A DNA stretch of 64,000 nucleotides from Thioclava sediminum. GTDB taxonomy: Bacteria > Pseudomonadota > Alphaproteobacteria > Rhodobacterales > Rhodobacteraceae. The notes below the pieces were generated by a model. It searched no databases, was not told the origin of the DNA, and worked only from the letters and a program-made list of their open reading frames with translations. This document shows, one piece after another, positions 37,989 through 49,495 of this stretch; position 1 is the stretch's first letter, and every line of letters starts with the position of its first letter. The position numbers and the translations under genes were made by a program. The DNA is taken from the NCBI RefSeq assembly GCF_002020355.1, contig NZ_MPZV01000002.1:930001-994000 (forward strand), in the 5' to 3' direction.

Positions 37989-38400
37989 TTGGACAATCAA
38001 CGCCTTGACACAAAACTGTTGCAGTTTTGCGCAGCCCCCTCAGATTCGTTTCGGGGAATCTCACGTCAAGCGCAAAGGTCGGTTGCCTGCGGGCTCACCA
38101 GCTTGCTAGCTTCTACCTGCGATTCACGTCGCCTTGGGGGACATGACGCATTTATCTGGCCGTCGAGGGCAAATAAGTCTGCCACGACAAATGAAAAAGC
38201 CTGGCGGCGACCAGCGAAATGCGATTCCGATTCTCGAGGGGGTATAACCCCTCACTTTCGGCAACTCTGCCTGACACCGGGTTTTAGCCCCGGCAGGTAG
38301 GTCGTGTCTGTTTGTATTCGAGTTTGGCCTGCCAGCCGGACTCACCGCAAAGCCAAGGGACGAAGACGCACCTGATTTGTGTTTGGCGATGGGCGGAAAA
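37989..38400. other. Intergenic region between the rpsT terminator and dnaA
   Basis: About 410 bp with no gene. No consensus DnaA box (TTATCCACA) could be found on either strand and there is no AT-rich repeat block, so this does not look like a classical oriC. It does contain a perfect palindrome (38011-38029) and a spaced inverted repeat (GGCAGG 38292-38297, CCTGCC 38329-38334). The dnaA promoter must lie here. Confidence 0.55.
38011..38029. repeat. Perfect 8-bp inverted repeat upstream of dnaA
   Basis: CAAAACTG-TTG-CAGTTTTG, 19 bp, AT-rich in a GC-rich region. It lacks the T-run of a terminator and comes after the rpsT terminator, so an operator or transcript structure in the dnaA leader is possible. 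Confidence 0.5.
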
Positions 38401-39792
38401 ATGACGGACGACACTTGGGGGCAGGTTTGCAATGAGCTTCAAAAAGCGGTTGGGCAGAACAACTACACGACCTGGATCGCTCCGCTCGAGCTGATCGACC
38501 TCGAGGATGGTATCGCCTCGTTCCAAGCACCGACGAAATTCATGTGCGACTGGGTCTCGCGCAACTTCGCGGAACCGATCCTGAGCGAATTGCGCCGGGC
38601 TGGCGTCTCCGCCGAGCGCGTCAACATCTCGGTCCCGTCGCGCCGCCCGATGAACGGCACGGCGAATGGCGCCACGCGCCCGACCGTTCCGGCCCCTGCC
38701 CCGGCCGCTCCTGTCGCGAAGCCGCGCAAGACCCCGCGCCCCGACGAGCCGCTTCCCGGCGCGCCGCTGGATTCGCGTTTCACCTTCGACAGCTTCGTCG
38801 TCGGCAAACCGAACGAGCTGGCCCATGCCGCCGCCAAACGCGTCGCCGAAGGCGGCCCCGTCACCTTCAACCCGCTGTTCCTCTATGGCGGCGTCGGCCT
38901 TGGTAAGACGCACCTCATGCACGCCATCGCGCATGACCTGCAGCATCAGCGCCCCGATCTGCGCGTGCTCTACCTCTCGGCCGAGCAGTTCATGTATCGC
39001 TTCGTGCAGGCGCTGCGCGAAAAGCAGATCATGGACTTCAAGGAGATGTTCCGCTCGATCGACGTTCTCATGGTCGATGACGTGCAGTTCATCGCCGGCA
39101 AGGATTCCACGCAGGAAGAGTTCTTCCACACGTTCAACGCGCTTGTGGATCAGGGCAAACAGATCGTCATTTCGGCGGATCGTGCGCCGGGCGAGATCAA
39201 GGACCTCGAAGAGCGCATCAAGTCGCGCCTGTCCTGCGGCCTCGTCGTCGACCTGCACCCGACCGATTACGAACTGCGCCTTGGCATTCTGCAGACCAAG
39301 ACCGAAGCCTATAAGAGCGAGTATCCCGATCTAAAGATCGCCCCCGGCGTTCTGGAATTCGTGGCGCACCGGATCACGTCGAATGTGCGTATCCTCGAAG
39401 GCGCGCTGACCCGCCTGTTTGCCTATGGCTCGCTGATCGGGCGCGAGATCACGATGGATCTGGCGCAGGAATGCCTCAAGGACCAGCTGCGCCAATCCGA
39501 GCGTAAGGTCACCGTCGAGGAAATCCAGCGCAAGGTCGCGGAACATTACAACGTCCGCCTCTCGGATCTCGTGGGCCCCAAACGCCTGCGTGCCATCGCA
39601 CGGCCGCGTCAGGTGGCGATGTTCCTCGCGAAATCGCTGACCACCCGTTCGCTGCCCGATATCGGACGCCGCTTCGGTGGGCGCGATCACACCACGATCA
39701 TGCATGGCATCCGCAAGATCGAAGAGCTGCGCGGCACGGATTCGCAGCTCGCCGAAGATATCGAGTTGCTCCGCCGCCTCCTTGAAAGCTGA
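38401..39792 (+). CDS. dnaA: Chromosomal replication initiator DnaA
   Basis: 463 residues from the ATG at 38401 (MTDDTWGQVCNELQ); an earlier in-frame start at 38377 adds a non-conserved tail. Domain I is at the N-terminus, a Pro/Ala linker at about 75-115, then the AAA+ domain with YGGVGLGKTHLMHAIAHD (Walker A) and VLMVDDVQFIAGKD (Walker B), and domain IV with ARPRQVAMFLAKSLTTRSLP and GGRDHTTIMHGIRKIE for DnaA-box binding. Initiates chromosome replication. Starts the dnaA-dnaN-recF-gyrB block. Confidence 0.98.
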   Translation: MTDDTWGQVCNELQKAVGQNNYTTWIAPLELIDLEDGIASFQAPTKFMCDWVSRNFAEPILSELRRAGVSAERVNISVPSRRPMNGTANGATRPTVPAPAPAAPVAKPRKTPRPDEPLPGAPLDSRFTFDSFVVGKPNELAHAAAKRVAEGGPVTFNPLFLYGGVGLGKTHLMHAIAHDLQHQRPDLRVLYLSAEQFMYRFVQALREKQIMDFKEMFRSIDVLMVDDVQFIAGKDSTQEEFFHTFNALVDQGKQIVISADRAPGEIKDLEERIKSRLSCGLVVDLHPTDYELRLGILQTKTEAYKSEYPDLKIAPGVLEFVAHRITSNVRILEGALTRLFAYGSLIGREITMDLAQECLKDQLRQSERKVTVEEIQRKVAEHYNVRLSDLVGPKRLRAIARPRQVAMFLAKSLTTRSLPDIGRRFGGRDHTTIMHGIRKIEELRGTDSQLAEDIELLRRLLES

Positions 39793-39906
39793 TCTGGCCC
39801 GCTGGGCTTGACGCTCCGGACAAAGCGACCGAATGTCTGCGAAAACCGTTGTGCCGGTGGCGCGAGGTGCTACCTTGCCAGCCCCGGAAAGTCGTGAGGG
39901 ATCGAC

Positions 39907-41025
39907 ATGAAATTCAGCATCGAACGCGCCGCTCTGCTCAAGGCCGTCTCGCAAGCGCAATCCGTTGTGGAACGCCGCAACACGATCCCGATCCTTGCAA
40001 ACGTCCTGATCGAAGCCGAAGGCGACACCGTCCAGTTCCGCGCGACCGACCTCGATATCGAGGTGGTCGACAAGGCGCCCGCACAGGTCGAACAGGCCGG
40101 GGCCACGACCGTCTCGGCGGTCATGCTGCATGAAATCGTGCGCAAATTGCCCGACGGCGCGCTGGTCTCGATCTCGGACGATCCGACCGCCGGACGTCTG
40201 AACGTGCAGGCCGGCCGGTCGAGCTTCAACCTCGCCACGCTGCCGAAGGAAGACTTCCCGGTGATGGCCTCCTCGGAATACACCGCGAATTTCACGGCCA
40301 AGGCCGGGGTGCTCAAGCGCCTGTTCGACAAGTCGAAATTTGCGATCTCGACCGAAGAGACCCGTTATTACCTCAACGGCGTCTATATGCATATCGCCAC
40401 CGGCGAAGACGGTCAGGTCTTGCGCTGCGTCGCGACAGACGGCCACCGTCTGGCACGCATCGATTCCGGCCTGCCGGAGGGCGCCTCGGGCATGCCCGGC
40501 GTGATCGTGCCGCGCAAAACGGTGAACGAGCTGCGCAAGCTCTTGGAAGATGACGATCAGGAAATCGCGGTCTCTGTGTCGGAAACCAAGGTCCGTTTCG
40601 CGACCCCGGTGATCACGCTGACCTCGAAGGTCATCGACGGCACCTTCCCCGATTACACCCGCGTCATCCCGACCGGAAACACCCGCCAGCTGGAAGTCGA
40701 CGCGTCCGAATTCGCGAAAGCCGTGGACCGTGTGGCGACCGTCTCGTCGGAGCGCTCGCGCGCGGTGAAACTTGCGCTGGAAGCCGACAAGCTGGTGCTG
40801 TCGGTCAACGCGCCCGACGCCGGTGCTGCGGAAGAAGAGCTGGTCGTGGCCTATGCCGACGAACCGCTGGAGATCGGTTTCAATGCGAAATACCTGCTCG
40901 AAATCGCGAGCCAGGTCGATCGCGAGAATGCAGTCTTCCTGTTCAACTCGTCGGGCGATCCGACCCTGATGCGCGAAGGTGGTGACACCTCGGCGGTCTA
41001 TGTGGTCATGCCGATGCGCGTGTGA
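39907..41025 (+). CDS. dnaN: DNA polymerase III beta sliding clamp
   Basis: 372 residues, three clamp domains; MKFSIERAALLKAVSQAQSV at the start and the C-terminal hydrophobic-pocket block PTLMREGGDTSAVYVVMPMR. It holds the polymerase on DNA and is loaded by the clamp loader that includes HolA (5325). Ribosome site GAGGGATCGAC upstream. Followed by a terminator-like repeat, so recF may be only partly cotranscribed. Confidence 0.98.
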   Translation: MKFSIERAALLKAVSQAQSVVERRNTIPILANVLIEAEGDTVQFRATDLDIEVVDKAPAQVEQAGATTVSAVMLHEIVRKLPDGALVSISDDPTAGRLNVQAGRSSFNLATLPKEDFPVMASSEYTANFTAKAGVLKRLFDKSKFAISTEETRYYLNGVYMHIATGEDGQVLRCVATDGHRLARIDSGLPEGASGMPGVIVPRKTVNELRKLLEDDDQEIAVSVSETKVRFATPVITLTSKVIDGTFPDYTRVIPTGNTRQLEVDASEFAKAVDRVATVSSERSRAVKLALEADKLVLSVNAPDAGAAEEELVVAYADEPLEIGFNAKYLLEIASQVDRENAVFLFNSSGDPTLMREGGDTSAVYVVMPMRV

Positions 41026-41030
41026 CATCT

Positions 41031-41072
41031 GCCGGGAGCCTCCGGCGGGGATATTTTGACCAACACGAAGAG
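41031..41072 (+). repeat. Terminator-like intergenic repeat, copy 3
   Basis: GCCGG-GAGCCT-CCGGC stem (41031-41046) followed by GGGGATATTTTGACCAACACG. The core GGCGGGGATATTT is shared with 2186-2198. It fills the gap between dnaN and recF and its GAAGAGG tail also provides the recF ribosome site. Confidence 0.6.
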
Positions 41073-41077
41073 GCGCG

Positions 41078-42136
41078 ATGCTGCGTGAACTGAAGATATT
41101 GCAGTTCCGCTCGCATCGCCGTGCCGAGATTGCGCTCGATGGTCGGCCCGTGGCGATCTATGGGCCGAACGGCGCGGGCAAGACGAATATCCTCGAGGCC
41201 GTGTCTCTGCTCTCGCCCGGGCGCGGGTTGCGCAGGGCGCAGGCCGATGAGTTGATGCGCCGCGCCGAGGCCGTGGGCTGGAAGCTGCGTGCCGTCACCG
41301 ACACCCATGAAATCGAGACCTCCGCCCTGCCCGGTGAATCCCGCCGCGTCGAGATCGACGGGAAAGCCGCGCCGCAGGTCGCGCTGGCGCAGATCCTTCG
41401 CGTGCTCTGGCTGGTGCCCTCGATGGACCGGCTCTGGATCGAAGGCGCGGAAGGACGCAGGCGGTTTCTCGACCGGATGGTGATGAGCTTCACCCCCGCC
41501 CATGCCGAGGTGACGCTGGCCTATGAAAAAGCGATGCGCGAGCGGAACCGCTTGCTCAAGGACATGGTCCGCGATCCGAACTGGTATCACGCGCTGGAGG
41601 CGCAGATGGCTGAGGCTGGCGCTGCGATCCGGGCGAACCGGGCCGAGGCTCTGACGCGGATCATGCAGGCGCAGGCCGATGCGGCGACCGCGTTTCCCGC
41701 GGCGCATCTGGTCCTTGAGAACGAAGGCCCCGAGGATTTGGCCGCTGCGTTCGACGCGAACCGGCATCGTGACATGTCCGCGGGCCGGACGCTGGAGGGA
41801 CCGCACCGTGCCGATCTGCTGGCCACTTACGTCGAAAAGGACGCCCCCGCCGCGCAATGCTCCACCGGGGAGCAGAAGGCGCTGCTGATCTCACTGATCC
41901 TCGCCAATGCGCGGGCGCTTGCGGGCGAGGATGTGGTGCTTTTGCTCGACGAGGTCGCGGCCCATCTGGACTCCGGCCGGCGCGCGGCGCTTTATGACGA
42001 AATCTGCGCAATGGGCGCACAGGTGATGATGACGGGCACCGGCGCGGAACTGTTCGAGGCGCTTGGCCCCCGCGGTCAATATCTGGAAGTGATCGAGGGG
42101 CCGCAGGGCTCTGAAGTGAGGGAGGCAACGCCATGA
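41078..42136 (+). CDS. recF: DNA replication and repair protein RecF
   Basis: 352 residues. SMC-like ATPase with Walker A IYGPNGAGKTNILEAVSLLS, signature STGEQKALLISLILANARAL and Walker B VVLLLDEVAAHLD. It loads RecA at gaps and helps restart replication. Position after dnaN is conserved. The 3' end overlaps the next gene by 4 bp (ATGA). Confidence 0.96.
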   Translation: MLRELKILQFRSHRRAEIALDGRPVAIYGPNGAGKTNILEAVSLLSPGRGLRRAQADELMRRAEAVGWKLRAVTDTHEIETSALPGESRRVEIDGKAAPQVALAQILRVLWLVPSMDRLWIEGAEGRRRFLDRMVMSFTPAHAEVTLAYEKAMRERNRLLKDMVRDPNWYHALEAQMAEAGAAIRANRAEALTRIMQAQADAATAFPAAHLVLENEGPEDLAAAFDANRHRDMSAGRTLEGPHRADLLATYVEKDAPAAQCSTGEQKALLISLILANARALAGEDVVLLLDEVAAHLDSGRRAALYDEICAMGAQVMMTGTGAELFEALGPRGQYLEVIEGPQGSEVREATP

Positions 42137-42561
42137 GCTATCCGCAGCAACGCGTGACGCTGATCACACTGGGCGTGGCCGATCTCGATCAGTCCAAGGC
42201 CTTCTACGCAGCCCTCGGATGGCAACCCCAAGCCGAGCAGGACGACGTCGCCTTCTACCAGCTCCACGGGATGGCGCTGAGCCTGTTCTCTCTGCCCGCG
42301 CTGGCCGCCGATCAGGGACGCACCCGCGCGCGGCTGGGCACCGGAGCGATGACGCTGGCGCAGAACTTCGACAGTCCTGAAGAGGTGGATGCCGCCTTCG
42401 CTGCCGCGCTCAAAGCGGGCGCCACCGAATTGAAAGCCCCGGAAAAGACCTTCTGGGGCGGCTATGCGGGCTATTACGCCGATCCAGACCACCATGTCTG
42501 GGAACTCGCCCATAATCCTTTCTGGCCGCTGGCCGACGACGGAAGCCTCACCCTGCCATGA
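42133..42561 (+). CDS. VOC-family (glyoxalase-like) protein
   Basis: 142 residues with one vicinal-oxygen-chelate domain: VTLITLGVADLDQSKAFYAA, LGWQPQAEQDDVAFYQLHGM and a final DPDHHVWELAHNP, which has the metal-ligand Glu position. Activity unknown. Coupled by 4-bp overlaps to recF before it and a LysE-type exporter after it, a small passenger pair inserted between recF and gyrB. Confidence 0.88.
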   Translation: MSYPQQRVTLITLGVADLDQSKAFYAALGWQPQAEQDDVAFYQLHGMALSLFSLPALAADQGRTRARLGTGAMTLAQNFDSPEEVDAAFAAALKAGATELKAPEKTFWGGYAGYYADPDHHVWELAHNPFWPLADDGSLTLP

Positions 42562-43178
42562 CCCTCACGCTCTCGCAGATCGCACTCTATTCCGGCGCAC
42601 TTCTGGTTCTCTTCCTCACCCCCGGGCCGGTCTGGCTCGCCCTTCTCGCCCGCGCCATGTCGGGAGGGTTTGCCGCCGCCTGGCCGCTCGCCTTCGGGGT
42701 CACCGTGGGCGACATGATCTGGCCCGCGCTCGCCATCCTCGGGGTATCTTGGCTGGTGGGCGAATTCAGCTGGTTTCTGGATGCCCTGCGCTGGGTCGCG
42801 GTGGCAATGTTCGTCGGGATGGGCGCGCTCCTGATCCGCCATGCCGACCATCAGATCAGCTCCGACAGCCGCCTGACGCGCCCCGGCATGTGGGCAGGCT
42901 TCGTCGCCGGGCTCATCGTGATCATCGGCAATCCCAAGGCGATCTTGTTCTACATGGGCATCCTGCCGGGCTTCTTCCCGATCGCCACGATGACATGGGT
43001 CGACATCGCCACGGTCAGCCTGATTTCGGCCATCGTGCCGCTGACCGGCAACCTGATCCTCGCCGCCTTCGTCGACCGCATCCGCAACTTCGTGCAAAGC
43101 CGCGGCAAGCTGGCAAAGCTCAACCGGATCGCGGGCGGGCTGATGATCCTTGTAGGCCTTCTTATCGCCGTGACGTGA
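42558..43178 (+). CDS. LysE-family translocator
   Basis: 206 residues, about six membrane helices. N-terminus LYSGALLVLFLTPGPVWLAL contains the LTPGP motif of LysE/RhtB exporters, followed by GFAAAWPLAFGVTVGDM and GNPKAILFYMGILPGFF. Exports amino acids or similar small molecules. Start overlaps the VOC gene by 4 bp. Confidence 0.92.
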   Translation: MTLTLSQIALYSGALLVLFLTPGPVWLALLARAMSGGFAAAWPLAFGVTVGDMIWPALAILGVSWLVGEFSWFLDALRWVAVAMFVGMGALLIRHADHQISSDSRLTRPGMWAGFVAGLIVIIGNPKAILFYMGILPGFFPIATMTWVDIATVSLISAIVPLTGNLILAAFVDRIRNFVQSRGKLAKLNRIAGGLMILVGLLIAVT

Positions 43179-43199
43179 CCCCCTAAATCTTGTGTCTGA

Positions 43200-45710
<2,511 letters not shown>

Positions 45711-46099
45711 GGGGCTGTAGGGCAGCGCATAATGCTTCGCGCTGCCCATAAGTTTTCGCGAAACGCCCATAAGACTTCGTTTCCGCGGCTTGAGCCGACA
45801 AGGCGAGCACGAGAGATTCTCGGCTTCTGATCAGTCTCTTTTGAAGGGTTTCAGGCCCAGTTTCGGTTCCTGAGCAACAGGTTGACTTCACCCTGGGAGG
45901 ACACTCTGTTTGGCGCTTACTCTGTAAGAGATTCGATCGGCAGTTATTGATCTCGGCGCGACAAAGGGCGAGAAGCGGTCGTTCGCTGCGCGAGGGCCCA
46001 AGGTCCAGGCATGCGAAATCGACTGGAGAGCGAGTGTCGACTTTGGCCAACTGGGAACGGCCATACGGCCAGGCTCCGCAGAACTGTCGCCGACACTCA
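45711..46099. other. Noncoding gap after gyrB with hairpin and degenerate repeat
   Basis: 389 bp with no convincing gene. A perfect 9-bp stem (GGGCAGCGC 45720-45728, GCGCTGCCC 45739-45747) probably ends gyrB transcription. Two imperfect direct repeats of GCCCATAAG-N2-TTCG follow (45743 on and 45766 on). At 45972-45991 lies GAAGCGGTCGTTCGCTGCGC, 17 of 20 bases identical to 56695-56714. Open frames here have no homologue I recognise and look like repeat decay. Confidence 0.5.
45720..45747 (+). terminator. Hairpin after gyrB
   Basis: Perfect 9-bp stem with a 10-nt loop, 9 bp after the gyrB stop, followed by ATAAGTTTT. Likely terminator, T-run weak. Confidence 0.6.
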
Positions 46100-46849
46100 T
46101 CATATCCGGGTTTCACTGACCAGACGCAGGCCCAGATGCGCGGGCGGGCTTCCGACAGCGCAGCCGCCGCGCGCGGGGTCGCGGACGAGGAACGGGATCG
46201 CTGCGACATGCTCGCCACCTGCGAAGAAGGCCGCGCATTTCTTCGGATCGACGGGGCCGCCGCCCTCCCCACCATAACAGTCCTGCGTCCATTCCCAGAC
46301 CGAGCCGTCGAGATCCACGATCCCCTCGGCGCTGGTGGAGAAGCTGCCTCGCGGCGAGAGCCTGCGCGGCGCGAGACCCGTGGTCAGGTAGGTCGACGCC
46401 CATGTCAGGTCGGGATCGGTGAAGATCGGATCTTCCTTCTCGGGCAGGACATCCTTGGCCATGTACTGCCATTCGGCAATCGTCGGCAGCCGGAAGTCGT
46501 GGCGCGCCTTGCGATTGATCCAGCCGAGATACTGCTCGACATCGACATGGCTCAGCCCGGTGGCTGGCGTCGCCGCCGCCTCGCTGGCGGGCGGAGCGCG
46601 CAAGGCAAGCTCGCAGGCGCCGTCCGCTTGGCACCGGTTCCACTCCGCGACTGTCACTTCGTATTTCTGAACGTAGATCGTATGGCCGTCGGGCAGCGTC
46701 ACCGCTCGCTCGGCCATCTGCGGCACGTAGTCGAGATCGGGGCCGCGCAGGAAACCCCACGCGGCCCCGAGGGCGATGATCGCCGCCCCCGCCGCAAGCA
46801 CCTTCCGAAGGGAAAGACGGGGCGCGAGAGAGGCGAGCTTGGCGATCAT
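46100..46849 (-). CDS. nirV: NirV, formylglycine-generating-enzyme-like protein linked to NirK
   Basis: 249 residues. An N-terminal membrane anchor (VLAAGAAIIALGAAWGFL) is followed by a sulfatase-modifying-factor (SUMF1/FGE) domain: YVQKYEVTVAEWNRCQADGA, FRLPTIAEWQYMAKDV and IVDLDGSVWEWTQDCYGG. The C-terminal FGE active-site block is altered to DPARGGCAVGS, so formylglycine chemistry is doubtful. NirV is encoded next to nirK in many denitrifiers and its role is unresolved. The ATG at 46849 has GGGAGACCGGAG upstream and is 16 bp after the nirK stop; an earlier start at 46882 overlaps nirK. Confidence 0.85.
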   Translation of the reverse strand: MIAKLASLAPRLSLRKVLAAGAAIIALGAAWGFLRGPDLDYVPQMAERAVTLPDGHTIYVQKYEVTVAEWNRCQADGACELALRAPPASEAAATPATGLSHVDVEQYLGWINRKARHDFRLPTIAEWQYMAKDVLPEKEDPIFTDPDLTWASTYLTTGLAPRRLSPRGSFSTSAEGIVDLDGSVWEWTQDCYGGEGGGPVDPKKCAAFFAGGEHVAAIPFLVRDPARGGCAVGSPPAHLGLRLVSETRI

Positions 46850-46865
46850 CTCCGGTCTCCCTGGC

Positions 46866-48089
46866 TCAGGTTTCCACCACATGGGGCGGCGTCACCTGCT
46901 CCATCAGGGCGTTGTCCCATGCGCCGTCCACCACGAAGTGGGCCGTGGCACCCAGCAGGGCCGCCTCGATCAGGTTGTGGTTGACATAGGCGTAGACGCC
47001 CGGCTGCAGGAAGGTATACATCGCGGCCCCCGCGCTGCCGCCGCGGATGAACCAGGTCTCCTGATCCTTCTGCGGGGGATTGGCGAATTTGCCGTTCTCC
47101 CAGACATGGTCGCCATGACCGCCGATCAGGTGCGGACGGCTGTCGCGGTTGGCCTGATTGTGGACCATCAGAACCGTGTCGCCGACCTTGGCCTTGAAGG
47201 CGTTCTCGCCCGTCAGCGCCCCGACGGAGCCGTTGAACACGGAGTGGGTCGGCGTGAGCGTCCGCATCGCCTCGACGCTGTCGGCGAAGTCCTCGCCGGC
47301 GACCTCGTAAGTCTTGTAATCGCCGTTCTCGTCCATCGGCAGATAGAAGTCCTGCTCGCCGATATAGGCGATCGTGTCGTAGCGCAGTGGGTTGCCCTCG
47401 GCATCCTTGAGCCCGTCACGCGGCAGCACCATCAGCGTGCCGTTCATGCCGTGGGTGACGTGGTAGGGGATCATCGCTCCGCCCGGCGCGCAGTGATAGG
47501 TGAACACGCCCGGCCGCGTCGCTTTGAAGCGCAGCACCGTTTCCTCGCCGGGATAGACATGGGTCAGGCCACCGCCGCCCAGAGCGCCCGAGGAGGCGTG
47601 GAAGTCGATATTGTGCTCCATCTGCGACGCGGCGGGGTTGCTCAGGGTCAGTTCGACATAGTCGTCTTGGTGCACGATGATCAGCGGGCCCGGGACCGAG
47701 CCGTTATAGGTCAGCGCCCAGATGCTGGCGCCGGTATCCTCGTCCACCGTCAGCAGGACCTCGCGGGTCTCCATCCGGATCTCGACGATCTTCGGGCCAC
47801 CGGTCGCGACCTGCTCGTGCTTGGGCGCGAAGGGCGGAGCGACCAGCTCCTGCCGGACGCGGGTATAGCCAGACAGGTCCACCTTGGGCGCGGCCACCTG
47901 AGCCTCGGCTTCGGCGAGGATGAATTTCGGCGCGGCAGGGCGCGGCGCGACATGGGGTGCCATACGTTTGGACGCGGTTCCGGCCATCCCGGCCCCCGCG
48001 GTCATCGCCGCGGCGCCTGCCAGAAGAGAGCCGCGCAGCACGTTGCGGCGGTTGGTTTTCACGAGAGCTGGATTGACATATTTCGGCAT
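46866..48089 (-). CDS. nirK: Copper-containing nitrite reductase NirK
   Basis: 407 residues. A twin-arginine-type signal ([17 protein letters not shown]) exports it folded. Two cupredoxin domains carry all copper ligands: [16 protein letters not shown] (type 1 His and type 2 His), FTYHCAPGG (type 2 His, type 1 Cys), [11 protein letters not shown] (type 1 His and Met), and [13 protein letters not shown] (type 2 His). It reduces nitrite to NO in the periplasm. The ATG at 48089 follows GGAGG; a GTG four codons upstream overlaps that site and is unlikely. Lies 59 bp behind pseudoazurin, its probable electron donor, and before nirV. Confidence 0.97.
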   Translation of the reverse strand: MPKYVNPALVKTNRRNVLRGSLLAGAAAMTAGAGMAGTASKRMAPHVAPRPAAPKFILAEAEAQVAAPKVDLSGYTRVRQELVAPPFAPKHEQVATGGPKIVEIRMETREVLLTVDEDTGASIWALTYNGSVPGPLIIVHQDDYVELTLSNPAASQMEHNIDFHASSGALGGGGLTHVYPGEETVLRFKATRPGVFTYHCAPGGAMIPYHVTHGMNGTLMVLPRDGLKDAEGNPLRYDTIAYIGEQDFYLPMDENGDYKTYEVAGEDFADSVEAMRTLTPTHSVFNGSVGALTGENAFKAKVGDTVLMVHNQANRDSRPHLIGGHGDHVWENGKFANPPQKDQETWFIRGGSAGAAMYTFLQPGVYAYVNHNLIEAALLGATAHFVVDGAWDNALMEQVTPPHVVET

Positions 48090-48113
48090 TTTAGCCTCCA
48101 CTGGTTAAACGTA

Positions 48114-48139
48114 GCAGGAAGATGTCGCGCGTTTCCTGC
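48114..48139 (-). other. Hairpin between pseudoazurin and nirK
   Basis: GCAGGAA (48114-48120) pairs with TTCCTGC (48133-48139) around a 12-nt loop, with no T-run. It may stabilise or modestly uncouple the two mRNAs. Confidence 0.4.
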
Positions 48140-48148
48140 CGCGGGCGC

Positions 48149-48577
48149 TCACAGCGCGCCCAATTCCTCTTCAAAGCGTTCCTTGGCTTTCTTCGGCACG
48201 CGGCCTTCGAAGAAATTGTCGGGGGTGGTTGCGTCGCCCACCGCGATCACCATCACCATGCCCATCGCGTAATGCGGCTTGCAGCGCACGGCGTAGAGCC
48301 CTTCGGTGTCGAGCGTCACTTCGACCTCTTTGTTGACCTTGCCGGCGAAGCCCTCGGCCCCGTCCGGGATCATCCCGTCGATGCTTTCGGCGTTGTGCCC
48401 CTTGTCGGTCGGGATGAAGCGGATCGTATCGCCGGGAGCGGCTTTCACGAGGGCGGGTTCGAAGACCATCACGCCCTTTTCGCCCTTGTTGAGCATATGG
48501 ACTTCGTGGGTCTCGGCGCTCGCCGCGCCGCTCAGAAGAGCGGTCATCGCGAGGGCGGAAATCAGGGTGCGGATCAT
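48149..48577 (-). CDS. Pseudoazurin
   Basis: 142 residues with a signal peptide ending ASA. Type 1 copper ligands are complete: His in PTDKGHNAESI and Cys-His-Met in YAVRCKPHYAMGM. A small periplasmic blue copper protein that passes electrons from the bc1 complex to NirK and possibly other reductases. First gene of the paz-nirK-nirV run; an NnrR-type box lies about 70 bp upstream of the start. Confidence 0.95.
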   Translation of the reverse strand: MIRTLISALAMTALLSGAASAETHEVHMLNKGEKGVMVFEPALVKAAPGDTIRFIPTDKGHNAESIDGMIPDGAEGFAGKVNKEVEVTLDTEGLYAVRCKPHYAMGMVMVIAVGDATTPDNFFEGRVPKKAKERFEEELGAL

Positions 48578-48640
48578 CTTTTCGTCCTTTCGTGGATCCT
48601 TGGATTGCCCCCTGTCTAACGAGGTTCGGCGCGCGGCTTT

Positions 48641-48654
48641 TTGTTCTGGCGCAA
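48641..48654. promoter_or_regulatory. NnrR/FNR-type box between pseudoazurin and nnrR
   Basis: TTGTT-CTGG-CGCAA, i.e. TTGCG-CCAG-AACAA on the minus strand. Centre about 70 bp before the pseudoazurin start. The stretch CTGGCGCAAACTTC is identical to that at the norC box (49758-49771). Fits the TTG-N8-CAA site used by NO-responsive CRP/FNR proteins. Confidence 0.75.
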
Positions 48655-48760
48655 ACTTCTCGGCGCTTTCTCACAACGTCGCGAGAATTTTTGACGGCGC
48701 GCTCGCGACCGCGTGACGTTTGATATTGAACGCGCCGCGAGGCCTGTGTTTAGAGAGGAC

Positions 48761-49495
48761 ATGAGCGCGCCTACTCCCCGCAAGACGATGCCCAGGCTCG
48801 ACGAGAGTCTGCTGACGCCGATGCCGCCTTTCTCCCGTCTGGAGAAACGGCAGATCCGCGAGATTCTCGACCTCGCCAGCGTGCGCCGCTTCGACGAGGG
48901 CGTGGCGGTCTTCGAGGAAGGCGCTCCGGCCGAGCGGTTCTACATGCTGCTCGACGGCTATATCCGGGTGATGCGGATCACGCCCACGGGCGAGCAGGTG
49001 ATCGCGCTGCATATCCCCTCGGGGCAGCTCTTCGGGATCGCGCAGGCGATCGGGCGCACAACCTACCCCGCGACGTCCGTCACCGCCTCGGAGGCGATCG
49101 TGCTGGGCTGGCCGATGCGGCTCTGGGATCAGTTCGTGGCGCAATATGATGGCTTCGCCTCTGAGACCTACAAGACCGTCGGCCAGCGCCTCGGCGAGAT
49201 GAACAACCGCATCGTCGAGATGGCGACCCAGCAGGTCGAGCAGCGGGTGGCCAATTCGCTCCTGCGCCTGATCAATCAGACCGGGCGCAAGGTGGAGGCC
49301 GGGATCGAGATCGACTTCCCGATCACCCGGCAAGATCTTTCGGAGATGACCGCGACGACGCTGCACACGGTCTCGCGGCTATTGAGCGCGTGGGAAAAGC
49401 AGGGAGTGGTCGCGAGCCGTCGCAAGCGGATCACCGTCACCGATCCGCACCGCCTGGTGCTGATTTGCCGGGGCGAGGCGCCCCCGTCTCGATAG
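48761..49495 (+). CDS. nnrR: NnrR-type CRP/FNR-family regulator
   Basis: 244 residues from the ATG at 48761 (GAGAGGAC upstream); the frame is open 16 codons further up. N-terminal cyclic-nucleotide-type sensor domain (AVFEEGAPAERFYMLLDGYI, LHIPSGQLFGIAQAIGRTTY), C-terminal winged helix (ITRQDLSEMTATTLHTVSRL). No FNR-type cysteine cluster, so not an Fe-S oxygen sensor; position between nir and nor genes fits NnrR, the NO-responsive activator. The 3' end overlaps the convergent DUF1858 gene by 59 bp. Confidence 0.85.
   Translation: MSAPTPRKTMPRLDESLLTPMPPFSRLEKRQIREILDLASVRRFDEGVAVFEEGAPAERFYMLLDGYIRVMRITPTGEQVIALHIPSGQLFGIAQAIGRTTYPATSVTASEAIVLGWPMRLWDQFVAQYDGFASETYKTVGQRLGEMNNRIVEMATQQVEQRVANSLLRLINQTGRKVEAGIEIDFPITRQDLSEMTATTLHTVSRLLSAWEKQGVVASRRKRITVTDPHRLVLICRGEAPPSR

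Noticed and set aside
37989-38400. oriC call
   Set aside because: No DnaA boxes or AT-rich unwinding element visible; gene order alone is not enough in alphaproteobacteria.
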